Notes under the pieces: model-generated | Told to the model about the DNA's origin: nothing | What the model saw: only the letters and a program-made list of their open reading frames with translations | Database searches by the model: none | In this document: positions 28,762-37,900 of the stretch, piece by piece | Layout: every line of letters begins with the position of its first letter | How positions within the stretch are numbered: the first letter of the stretch is position 1 | Translations under genes and position numbers: made by a program | Assembly: GCF_007859755.1 (NCBI RefSeq) | Contig: NZ_SJPF01000002.1 | Coordinates: forward strand, 701,729 to 765,728 | Length of the DNA: 64,000 nt | Source of the DNA: Blastopirellula retiformator | GTDB lineage: Bacteria; Planctomycetota; Planctomycetia; Pirellulales; Pirellulaceae | Reading direction: 5' to 3'

Positions 28762-30354
28762 TCAACGGGGCGAAATCGCAATCGCATCGACCACGATATA
28801 TTGGCCAACGCGATCGGCCGCCACCTCGACGAACGATTCGCCGGGCTTCAGGGTAAACGTACCGAGACTGTTCCACGTTCCCCCCTCGCGGCGCTGATTC
28901 ACCTCGATCGTCTTTCGCCCCTTGGCATGCGAGACGGTAAACGGAACCTGATCGGAGCGATGACCTCGGCTGTTCCAGATCGCGAAAACCTCGTATTCGC
29001 CCGCCTGCTCTGGATTGAGTGCAAATCGGACCGATCCGGTCGCGGTCGGCTCTAGATAAAGATAGTCCTCGCCGTAGCGATCTTCGTCGCGACTGCTCGC
29101 TTGCCAATCTCCTTCGATCGTGACCAGATCGATTTGGTGGTTGTCGATGATCAGGTCTTTGTCGGTCGGCTTAAACGCCGGCGGTTTCGCCAGCGGCTTG
29201 TTGGGCATGGGAAGCGAATCGATATCTTCCAGGCGAATCTTCAGCACTTCAACCGTTCGCTTGCCGCCGGCGAAGGCGACCAGAACATGCCCATCCTGCT
29301 CAATCACGTGGGGATAATCAACGTGTCGCCGACCAACCAGGTAGCCCATCTTGGTGAAGACGACTCCATCATCGCTGATCGACAGCGCGAGCGGATCGCG
29401 GCGTTTTGGATGCGGGTTCGAGACCAACACATACCGACCGTCGGCCAGTCGCACGCCGCTAAACTTCGAGCGTGCGTCAGGAAAATCGGTCTGCAGCGGG
29501 CGACTCCAGGTCCGGCCGTTGTCGCTTGAGAAGGAGCGATACAAATAGCCGCGTTGCCAGTTGTCTCGAAACAGGGCCGTCAGTCGACCATCCGGCAGCA
29601 CCCACCAATAGGGCTCCTCAGCGGCCAGCTCCTGGCTCGATCCCAAAACGGGAAACGACTCCCACTTGTCGATCGCGTCGACGCCGCCGGTCAGAAACTC
29701 GACCCCATGCCGCGAGTAGTCATACGTTCTTCGCGACATCATCCATTCGCCGGTCGGAATCTTCTTGGGCGGAAAGTTGTTGATTGCGTTTTTGTGGACG
29801 AGCGCGTGATCGATCCACTGTTGCTGCGGCTCATCCCAACGAAACGCCCGCAGTTCTAAACTCTTGCCAAAAAAGCCGGCCCCTTCGTCGAGCGAGCAGA
29901 GGGCCAGCAGTTGACCATCGCGCTGCCAGAACCCACGCGAAATCCAACGAAAGCCTTCCGCGCTGCGGGTGTTGTACAGCGGCGAATCTTCGCCCGAGTT
30001 GGGCGGAACCGGCGTCATATACTGCGGCTCGCTCCACATCAGGCCATCTTTGCTGGTCGCATACGCGACGCGCTGGCCGACGCGATCTTCGACCTCGGGG
30101 CCATCGCTCCACATCGCCCAATAGCGACCGTCGAAGTACGTCAAGTAGTTGTGTTGATTCACGCCATGCTTGGCGCGGACATCGCTGACCACCGCATGCT
30201 GAGATGGAATCTTCGGCAGCCGGTCGAAGTCGATATCATGCGGATTCTCCGGCACCCAATCTCCCTGCAACATCACGGTCGACTCTTCCCCCCAAGCCGG
30301 CGCCGCAGCGGACATCAACAAAGCGAACAAAACCAGGGACGACAATCGAATCAT
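28762..30354 (-). CDS. Secreted exo-sialidase-like (BNR) protein with golvesin-type C-terminal domain
   Basis: A 530-residue exported protein. Signal peptide 1-22 (LVLFALLMSAAAPAWG). The central part (about 40-370) is a sialidase-like beta-propeller with Asp-box motifs SSDNGRTW and TSKDGLMW. Residues about 410-530 resemble the golvesin/xanthan-lyase C-terminal carbohydrate-binding module (RREGGTWNSLGTFTLKPG and VVDAIAI). The family cleaves or binds terminal sugars in the periplasm or outside; the catalytic Arg triad could not be assigned by eye, so enzymatic specificity is open. It is the first structural gene after the LacI regulator (54-base gap) and precedes the symporter. Confidence 0.8.
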   Translation of the reverse strand: MIRLSSLVLFALLMSAAAPAWGEESTVMLQGDWVPENPHDIDFDRLPKIPSQHAVVSDVRAKHGVNQHNYLTYFDGRYWAMWSDGPEVEDRVGQRVAYATSKDGLMWSEPQYMTPVPPNSGEDSPLYNTRSAEGFRWISRGFWQRDGQLLALCSLDEGAGFFGKSLELRAFRWDEPQQQWIDHALVHKNAINNFPPKKIPTGEWMMSRRTYDYSRHGVEFLTGGVDAIDKWESFPVLGSSQELAAEEPYWWVLPDGRLTALFRDNWQRGYLYRSFSSDNGRTWSRPLQTDFPDARSKFSGVRLADGRYVLVSNPHPKRRDPLALSISDDGVVFTKMGYLVGRRHVDYPHVIEQDGHVLVAFAGGKRTVEVLKIRLEDIDSLPMPNKPLAKPPAFKPTDKDLIIDNHQIDLVTIEGDWQASSRDEDRYGEDYLYLEPTATGSVRFALNPEQAGEYEVFAIWNSRGHRSDQVPFTVSHAKGRKTIEVNQRREGGTWNSLGTFTLKPGESFVEVAADRVGQYIVVDAIAISPR

Positions 30355-30407
30355 GAGCGGAGAACTCCAAGGGTGGGAAACAGGACGGCGGGACGCAGCG
30401 AAACGAC

Positions 30408-31442
30408 TTACTCACTCTCTGGCAGAGCGTCCCCTTCGATCAGAATCGGTTCGACGATCAACTCCATACGGCGATCCGTGTCGTCGGGCCGACGCATGCT
30501 CCAGAGCAATTGCTCTACAGCGCGACGCCCGGTCAATTCCGGCGCCAGATCGATCGTCGCCGGCCGCGGATGCAACCCGGCCAGGTAAGGCTCTTCGTTG
30601 TTACAAGAGACGACGTTGATCTCCCGACCAATTTCGATTTTGGCCCGGTGAAGTTGCCGGTAAATCGCCGCAGTAATTTGATCATCCGGCGCGAACAGAC
30701 CAATTGGGCGACGCGGATCACGCAACATTCCTTCGACGAGCGGCGCCACGGCCGCCTCGAGTTGGCGACTGGACATCTGCTCGAACGGAGGATCTTGATC
30801 GCTCTCGTATCGCTCGATTTCGACGCCTTGCAAGTGAGCGGCGTAACCAAAACCGTCACCCCGAGCGGCGAAGCCGGGGTGGTCGCTCTTGACCGTCAGA
30901 AAGCAAAGACGATCCAGGTCTCGTTGAAGTAGATATTCGCCTGCCAGGCGTCCGATAGCGGCGTTGCCTTGCGAAACGGCGCCATCCGAACTGCTGACGT
31001 GCGACGATAACCAGACCGCGGGAATGCCGGTCAGCTTCTCCATCAACTTCTTGGAAGCGCGATGTCCCCACAAAAGGACGCCGTCCAGTTGCCGTCGCTC
31101 CAGCGCCGGCGCCGACGCTTGCTTGCTGCTGACGTCCGCCAGAATCATGTTCATGCCGGCGGCCGAAAGCGCCTGCTCGACGCCGCGCAGCTTCGCCATC
31201 GCCAACGTTGGGTGACGCTGCGAACTGCCGTCGAGCATCAACACCGCGACGTTCTTGACCCGCAGTTGGCCCCCGCCTTCGCGGCGGGCCTTGCGGGGGC
31301 GCGGCTCGTAACCGAGACGCTTGATGATCTCGTTTACAATCTGGACCGTCTCCGGCGACACCCCGGCGTGATTGTTGATCACGCGTGAGACAGTCGCTTG
31401 CGAGACGCCGGCGATCTCGGCAATTTCTACGGTGCTGGTCAT
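30408..31442 (-). CDS. LacI-family transcriptional regulator
   Basis: A 344-residue repressor-type protein. The helix-turn-helix is at residues 5-25 (VEIAEIAGVSQATVSRVIN), the hinge region around 45-60 and a periplasmic-binding-like effector domain from about 62 (NVAVLMLDGS) to the end. It lies upstream of the sialidase, symporter and oxidoreductase on the same strand and is the obvious local regulator of their expression in response to a sugar or derivative (inference). ATG at 31442 fits the family start. The ORF ends only 54 bases before the sialidase start. Confidence 0.92.
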   Translation of the reverse strand: MTSTVEIAEIAGVSQATVSRVINNHAGVSPETVQIVNEIIKRLGYEPRPRKARREGGGQLRVKNVAVLMLDGSSQRHPTLAMAKLRGVEQALSAAGMNMILADVSSKQASAPALERRQLDGVLLWGHRASKKLMEKLTGIPAVWLSSHVSSSDGAVSQGNAAIGRLAGEYLLQRDLDRLCFLTVKSDHPGFAARGDGFGYAAHLQGVEIERYESDQDPPFEQMSSRQLEAAVAPLVEGMLRDPRRPIGLFAPDDQITAAIYRQLHRAKIEIGREINVVSCNNEEPYLAGLHPRPATIDLAPELTGRRAVEQLLWSMRRPDDTDRRMELIVEPILIEGDALPESE

Positions 31443-31449
31443 ACGCTTT

Positions 31450-31860
31450 CTACTTTGCCTGGCGTTTGCGATCGGTCAATTCGATGTTCAACGTCGTATC
31501 TTCTTCGGGCAATTCAAACGCCTCCTGGTAACTTTCGCCCAGCGACTTACCATACGGCGCGAAGTCGGGATTGGGATCCACTCCGTCGAACGCTTCGACA
31601 ATCACCAGATGGGGCCCGCCCACCATGGGCTGACCGTTGTTGCGGGTATCAAACTGACCATCTTTGATCGCGGCGCTGCCATAGGCGCCGGAGTTTCCCT
31701 TCGAACCGTCAGGCTGAAAAATGATCGATCCGATCGGCACTGGTTTTCCCTGGTGCGTGACGGTTCCCTGAATGCGAAAGGCGTCGGCCGCATCGCCGCC
31801 GCTGCATCCCAGCAACATCGCCGACAGCAGCAACATCGGTAGCGCGGTTCTACGTTTCAC
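31450..31860 (-). CDS. Small lipoprotein with carboxypeptidase-regulatory-like fold
   Basis: A 136-residue protein: lipoprotein signal with lipobox-like SAMLLGC followed by SGGDA, then a compact beta domain (GTVTHQGKPVPIGSIIFQPDG, a family-typical opening). The GTG start at 31860 was preferred because AAGGAAG lies nine bases upstream; an ATG at 31884 has no ribosome binding site. It follows the DUF1559 gene by 28 bases, a pairing very common in planctomycetes, where the lipoprotein's role is not established. Confidence 0.82.
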   Translation of the reverse strand: MKRRTALPMLLLSAMLLGCSGGDAADAFRIQGTVTHQGKPVPIGSIIFQPDGSKGNSGAYGSAAIKDGQFDTRNNGQPMVGGPHLVIVEAFDGVDPNPDFAPYGKSLGESYQEAFELPEEDTTLNIELTDRKRQAK

Positions 31861-31888
31861 CTGGCTATCTTCCTTTTCACGCATGGGA

Positions 31889-32812
31889 CTACGGCATCTC
31901 GACCACTTCGCCGCCGGCGCGACTGGCCAACGCCAAATAGGTTTCCATCTCGATCGTTGCGGGAAAAAACTTCACCGCTCCATCGGCCGTGGCGAAGTTG
32001 GCGCCGCCAGGATGTTGACTGCCGTAACCGCCATTGTTGGCGACCATCGTAAAGCTCGGAGTCTTGATCCCAATGTTGATCGGATAGCGATGATTCTTGG
32101 TCGTCGCCATGTACAAGCCGTTTGACGTCCAGTGCAAACCACGATTCCAGGCCCGATAGAACGGGTACTTATTCCATGAGAGTTCGCCAACCAGGATCGT
32201 GTTCGAGCTGCCGTCGGTCACGTCGCGCAGGCCCAGATTGCTGCGCAGTTTGAACACCCCTTCATCGGCCACTTCGCCAAACGAGGAGACGTTCTCTCGC
32301 GACGTGTCGCGGGCATAGTTGGCGTTGGTCGTCGCGTTAAGCCCGATCGGCCCGCTATTGCCAAAGTAGTGCGTCGTCGGGCAGGGCTGCTCCGAAGCCA
32401 ACGTCGTAATCACCGTCGAGCCGCTGGGACAATGGAGCGCATCCATCGACGACTCGCTGCAAAGCGGCAGATTGTCGCGCCACGTGCCGGTGAAGTTGTA
32501 CTGGTCGTAGATCGCCGACTGTTCGTAAAACGGCGCCAGGCGAATCCACATTCCATGCGACTTGCCCCCGTCGATGCCCGACGGCGGAAACGATCCGAAA
32601 GTATCGTGGTAGTTGTGCAGCGCTAGAGCCAGCTGCTTCAGGTTGTTGGTGCAGCTCATTCGCCGCGCAGCGTCGCGGGCCTGTTGAACAGCCGGCAGCA
32701 ACAGCGCAATCAGCACGCCAATGATCGCGATCACGACCAGCAGTTCGACCAACGTAAAACCGCGCCAGCGGCGGCGGGCGGCGTTGGTGGAAGTCGGAGC
32801 CAGAGAAGTCAT
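31889..32812 (-). CDS. DUF1559 protein with prepilin-type N-terminus
   Basis: A 307-residue protein of the DUF1559 (SBP_bac_10) family. The N-terminus has the type IV prepilin signal GFTLVELLVVIAIIGVLIAL followed by LLPAVQQARDAARR and SCTNNLKQLALALHNYHD, the family signature. The C-terminus has HPGGANFATADGAVKFF, also a hallmark. The protein should be cleaved before the Phe by a prepilin peptidase and anchored or assembled in the envelope. Families of dozens of such paralogues are known in planctomycete genomes; function is not established. Confidence 0.93.
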   Translation of the reverse strand: MTSLAPTSTNAARRRWRGFTLVELLVVIAIIGVLIALLLPAVQQARDAARRMSCTNNLKQLALALHNYHDTFGSFPPSGIDGGKSHGMWIRLAPFYEQSAIYDQYNFTGTWRDNLPLCSESSMDALHCPSGSTVITTLASEQPCPTTHYFGNSGPIGLNATTNANYARDTSRENVSSFGEVADEGVFKLRSNLGLRDVTDGSSNTILVGELSWNKYPFYRAWNRGLHWTSNGLYMATTKNHRYPINIGIKTPSFTMVANNGGYGSQHPGGANFATADGAVKFFPATIEMETYLALASRAGGEVVEMP

Positions 32813-32930
32813 CGACCGGTACCTCCCGTGATTTTCTCAAAAGGAGCAGGATGGAAGCGTTTGCGGAGTTCATCCGCCGCTTTGGGGAGCTCCAACCTAC
32901 CAGCCCCGCTGCCCCAGCAAGACAAATATC

Positions 32931-32944
32931 CGTGAATATTCACG
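32931..32944. promoter_or_regulatory. Perfect palindrome CGTGAATATTCACG, candidate operator
   Basis: A 14-bp perfect palindrome upstream of the DUF1559 gene (119 bases from its start). A second site with the same GTGAATATTCAC core lies 165 bases away at 33096-33109. Both are in the divergent promoter gap. Confidence 0.55.
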
Positions 32945-33095
32945 ACTTTCGCCAGATTCGTCTCCCAAGAGTGAAATCAAGCCCGCATTAAAACCACTTA
33001 AACAATGGCCTTTTTCCGCAATGAATCCGCGATATTCAACGATTGACGCGAAATGCCTATATTTCCGGCGCCAATGGACGCTGATTCGCCTCCCT

Positions 33096-33109
33096 GGTGA
33101 ATATTCACC
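33096..33109. promoter_or_regulatory. Perfect palindrome GGTGAATATTCACC, candidate operator
   Basis: Second copy of the GTGAATATTCAC core; with one flanking base on each side it is a 16-bp perfect palindrome. It lies about 350 bases upstream of the DUF1501 start. The pair suggests binding of one dimeric regulator at two sites. Confidence 0.55.
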
Positions 33110-33459
33110 AGCTAACTCGCCACAGGTTGGCTCGTCGAGTCCTGCTAATCCGCTTGGTCGACCTCCAGAAACCGATCGGGCGAGGTATTGGAAAGTATGG
33201 AAGCCGGGCGATCTGGGGCGAGACTTCGTGGACAACAACAGACCTGATCCAGCCCCATGGGCGTCCTACTTCTGTTGCATTAGAACGTGCAATCACGGAT
33301 ACTGAAGCGACGCAGTTGGCCCCCGCAATCAGCACAAATCCTTCCTCACCAAACGCCGCTGCGTCCCTTCCCTCCCTGTTCGTCCTCGCAACTCGAGAAG
33401 CCGCTTGCGACGAACCTCACGCCTACCTTCTTCCGACTCCTTCCAGCGGCCATCCAATC
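33110..33459. other. Upstream region of the DUF1501 operon
   Basis: About 350 bases in which the DUF1501 reading frame happens to stay open but the sequence does not resemble protein of the family. It is best read as leader and promoter of the operon beginning at 33460. No clear promoter boxes or terminator seen. Confidence 0.4.
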
Positions 33460-34872
33460 ATGTCGAAATCGACCAGCAATTCTGTGCGCGGTTGTCCAGG
33501 TTTTCGCCAAGCGACGCGGTTCAGTCGGCGACAGATGCTGCAAGCCGGCGCCTTGAGCGCCCTCGGATTGGGCCTGGGCGACTTTCATAGCCAACTGGCG
33601 GCCGCTGCAGCCAATGGCGGTCCGGCGCCCAAGGCGAAGGCCTGCATCTTCCTCTTCATGTGGGGCGGGCCCAGCCAGCTGGAGACGTTCGACCTGAAGC
33701 CGGACGCCCCCGCCGAAGTCCGCGGCGACTTCAAACCGATCTCCACCAAAGTCCCCGGCACGCAGATCTGCGAACATTTCAGCCGCATTGCCCAGTGGAC
33801 CGACAAGCTGGCGATCATCCGTTCGCTGACCCACAACGATCCAGCTCACCTCTCCAGCGGACACGCCACGCTGACTGGGCAACTGGCGCCGGTCGTCAAG
33901 AGCGACGCCGATCCACCCAGCTCGAAAGACTCACCCCATCTCGGCTCGCTGATCTCTAAGTTTCGTCCCGGCGACGCGGGGCTTCCTTCGTTTGTGGCGA
34001 TGCCCTGGAAAGCGCTTCACCCGGCCGCGCCCGGCGGCGAAGCTCCTGGGCAACATGGCGGTTGGCTCGGTTCGGCGTATGACGGGATGTTGCTGACCGG
34101 CGACCTGAACGATCCGAAGTGGCGACCGCAAGGACTTGGTTTGCCGGCCGACCTCGGACTCGACCGCCTCGAGTCGCGCGTTGCGCTGCTCAAGAAGCTC
34201 GACGCCCAACGGGCCGACCTACATCAGTCGCTCGCTGGCGCCGCCTTCAACAATCATCAGTCGCGGGCCATCGAAATGGTCGGTTCGGCCAAGGTCCGCA
34301 GCGCCTTCGATCTGACCCAAGAGACCGACGCAACGCGTGAACGTTACGGACGCAACATCCATGGCCAGTCGGTCTTGATGGCGCGCCGCCTGGTCGAACA
34401 TGGCGTGCCGTTGGTCTCGGTCAACTGGCACAACGACGGCAAGAACTTTTGGGATACCCACGGCGACAACTTCAATCGAATGAAGAACGATCTGATGCCG
34501 CCGGCCGACATGGCGCTTGCCGCGCTGCTGCAGGACCTGGAAGACCGCGGCATGCTGGATGAGACGATCGTCGCGTGGGTGGGCGAATTTGGTCGCAAGC
34601 CGCGGATCTCCCAAAACAACGCCGGCCGCGAACATTGGCCCTTCTGCTACAGCGGGTTGCTGGCCGGCGGCGGCATCCAGGGTGGCGCCGTCTATGGCGA
34701 AAGCGACAAGCACGCCGCCTATCCCGTTTCCGATCCCGTAACGCCGCAAGACTTCGCCACGACGATCCTGCACGCGATGGGAGTCGATACCTCCGCGACG
34801 CTGCTCGACCGCGAGAATCGACCGCACCACGTATGCTCGGGCCGAGTGCTGCAAGATTTGCTGATCGGCTAG
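33460..34872 (+). CDS. DUF1501 (sulfatase-like fold) exported protein
   Basis: A 470-residue DUF1501 protein. The N-terminus carries a twin-arginine signal (FSRRQMLQAGALSALGLGL) after about 20 residues. Family marks follow: KACIFLFMWGGPSQLETFDLKPDAP, IIRSLTHNDPAHLSSGH, VSVNWHNDG, TIVAWVGEFGRKPRI and GREHWPFCYSGLLAGGGI, with His and Asp residues spaced as in alkaline-phosphatase/sulfatase-like folds. Substrate is unknown. The ATG at 33460 gives a normal family N-terminus; the frame open back to 33097 is non-coding. It leads an operon with the DUF1549/1553 and PSCyt1-WD40 genes, the standard planctomycete grouping. Confidence 0.92.
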   Translation: MSKSTSNSVRGCPGFRQATRFSRRQMLQAGALSALGLGLGDFHSQLAAAAANGGPAPKAKACIFLFMWGGPSQLETFDLKPDAPAEVRGDFKPISTKVPGTQICEHFSRIAQWTDKLAIIRSLTHNDPAHLSSGHATLTGQLAPVVKSDADPPSSKDSPHLGSLISKFRPGDAGLPSFVAMPWKALHPAAPGGEAPGQHGGWLGSAYDGMLLTGDLNDPKWRPQGLGLPADLGLDRLESRVALLKKLDAQRADLHQSLAGAAFNNHQSRAIEMVGSAKVRSAFDLTQETDATRERYGRNIHGQSVLMARRLVEHGVPLVSVNWHNDGKNFWDTHGDNFNRMKNDLMPPADMALAALLQDLEDRGMLDETIVAWVGEFGRKPRISQNNAGREHWPFCYSGLLAGGGIQGGAVYGESDKHAAYPVSDPVTPQDFATTILHAMGVDTSATLLDRENRPHHVCSGRVLQDLLIG

Positions 34873-34932
34873 ACGCCTACGTTGCGTCCTCCACGCAGCG
34901 CCCTCCCTTCCCTCCTGCCCCCACAACCAACC

Positions 34933-37900
34933 ATGCGAATCCCGTCGAGTTCGATCTGGCTTGTTGGCGTCCTACTTGCAGTTTGGCCAGCGCTGGCCGC
35001 AGGGCAAAGCTTCGATTCGCTGCAACCGTGGACTTGCCCGCCTGGGCAGACGACGCAGATCAAGATCACCGGCAAAGATCTCAAGGCGCCGCTGCGTCTG
35101 GCGTTTGGTCGCCCCGGCGTCACAGCCAAGGTGGAACAGCTCGAGCCAACCGCTGCAGTCGTCGCCGTCACGATTCCGGCCAATCAGCCCCTTGGCCCGC
35201 TGCCCGTTTGGCTGGCCGGTCCCGGCGGCGCCGCGCATGGGCGGACGATCCTGATCGACGACCTGCCGGCAGTGTCCGATAACGGCGGCAATCACTCGCG
35301 AGATACCGCGCAAGAGATCCCCACCCTGGCGTCAATCGAAGGCAAGTGCGACGCCGCGGTCAGCGACTTCTATCGCTTTCCTGCAGCCGAAGGGCAACAG
35401 CTCTCGTTCGAGATCCATACGCAAGCGCTCCATTCCGCGATGGATCCAGTCGTGCGTCTGCTGCATGCCAACGGCGACGTCTTGCTGCAAGCCGACGATA
35501 CGCAGGTCGGACCTGATACTCGCTTCGCCCACACATTCTCGGCCGCCGGAGAGTACTGGATCGAAGTCCAAGACAGCGGCAACGCCGCCGCCGGCGCCCT
35601 CTATCAACTGCGGATCGGCGATTTCCCCGTCGTCAACCAAAGCTGGCCGCTGGCGGTGCAACAAGATCACCCGACCAGCGTCACGTTCGTTGGCGCCACT
35701 GCCGATCAAGCGAACTCACCCGAAGTAACCGCCGCGACGACCTCACCAGCAACGATCAACGTCGCTACCAAGTCCCCCTCCGGAAAATCGTCGACCTGGG
35801 TTCCGTTACACACGAGCCGCTATCCGCAAGTGGTCGAATCGCCAGATGCTGGTTCGCTGACAGCGCCGGTCGGCATCACCGGCCGCTTGGCGGAGGCGAA
35901 AGAGGTCGACGCCTTCGTTGTGCAGGGCGTGAAGGGACAGACCGTACGAATTGCCGCCAAGACGCGCAGCTTGAATAGCCCAACCCTGCTGACCATGAAG
36001 CTGCTGGCGACCGACGGCAAGGTCATCGCCCAAACCAAGGTCACCGACGCGGACGAGTGGAGCATGGACGCCACCTTCCCGGCCGATGGCCCGTATCGCC
36101 TAGAAGTAGCTGATCTGCTGAAACGAGGCGGCGACCCGTTCACGTATCACATCGAGATCGCCCCGGTCGGCACGTTTGCGATCGTCCTGGCTGGCGACGC
36201 CAAGACTCGCGAGCACTTCCCGGTCGCGGTCAAAAATGGCGCCTGCGCGTTTCAATTAGGCGTCGCGCGGTTTGGCTATGACGGGCCAATCGACCTGTCG
36301 CTGGTCAGTGGCGGCGAAGGGTTTCGCTTGCTCAATCCTCGCATTCCAGCGGGCGCCAACGACTTTCGCGTGCATGTCGCCATCGACGACGCCTGGCGCG
36401 CCGATCGGCTGGAAGTGCTGAAGTTGCAAGCGACCGCCGCCGACGATCCCAACAATCGCCGCCTGGTTAACAGTCACGCGATTCACCGGGCGAGGGAGCC
36501 GTTTGTGCTCGCACCGAATGCCGATCAGGATGGCGCGATTCTATTGGTCGCGATTGGGCAACTGCCGCCGATCTTCTCGCTCTCGCCCACGGCGCCCGTT
36601 CAACTAGCTCGCCCGGTCCCAACCCACACTGCGACGCTTCCGCTGAAGCGGATTCATGACCAGTTCAAGTCCGGCGTCGAGATCCTAACCAACACGCTCT
36701 CTACCGGCTGGAGCGGAACCGCCAAAGCGGACGGCGACAACTACATGCTGACCGTGACGCGTGGCGCTGAAACGGCCCCGCATCCGGAACAGCTGACCGT
36801 TACCGCGTTCGGCGAGATCCACGGCCAAGGCTATTTGGAGCAGGTCCAGATCCCGATCCAATGGTTCGATCCGGTGCAAGTCGCCCTTACGTTCGCAGAG
36901 CCGATCATCCGCGGCGGCCCAGCCCGCGTTGTCGCAACGGCGACGCGCGCCGGCAACGAACCGCAGCCGATTACGCTTCGCCTAGTTGACTTGCCATCTG
37001 GCGTCACCGCGCCGGAGTCGATCACCATCGCCGCCAATCAAACGGTGGTCGAGTTCGACCTGCAGTTTGCCGCCGCCGCGTCCCTGCAGACGCCGCCGAT
37101 CTCGCTTGTCGCAGCCAGCAAGTATCACGGCCAAGACTTTGAGGTTCGCTCGAAGCACGCCGTTCCGACGATGATCGAGGGCCCACAGCGGTTGACTCTC
37201 TACCCAACCTCGATTTTGCTGAATGATCCGCTCGGGCGACAGCGAGTGGTGGTCAGCGGCGCCGACAAGCAAGGTTCTGCCCGCGATTGGACGCGATTTG
37301 CCCGCATCGTCTCGTCGCGTCCCGAGGTTGCCGAGATTCGCAATGGCGTGATCTATCCGATCGCCGACGGCGAAGCGGAGATCGCCGTGCAAGTTGGCGG
37401 CGTGCGGCAGACGATCCCAGTGCAGGTCGCCAATCGCGGGACGACGCGACCGATTGAATTTGAATCGGAAGTGCTGGTCGCGCTTTCCAAGCAAGGTTGT
37501 AATCAAGGCGCCTGCCATGGTTCGCCCAGCGGCAAAGGAGGCTTTCGCCTTTCGCTGCGAGCCTTCGACATGCAGCTGGACGAATTAACGCTGATCCGCG
37601 AAGAGTCAGGACGGCGCATCAACCTGATCGAACCGGATAAGAGTCTGCTGCTACTGAAGCCGCTGATGAGCGTCGCCCATGGCGGCGGCAAGCAGATCCA
37701 CCAGCAGGACGAGGCGTACACGATCCTGCGCGACTGGATCGCCGCCGGCGCCAAGGCTGATCCGGCCGATATGCCGCGAATCGAGCGTCTGGAGGTCTTT
37801 CCGGCCGAGAAGCAGATACGCCTGGTGGTCGACGGGCCGCAGCAATTGGCGGCGACGGCCCACTTCAGCGATGGCCGCTCGCGCGACGTTACCCATCTGG

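Noticed and set aside
33097-33459. N-terminal extension of the DUF1501 protein
   Set aside because: The twin-arginine signal must be near the N-terminus; the extension also covers a candidate operator.
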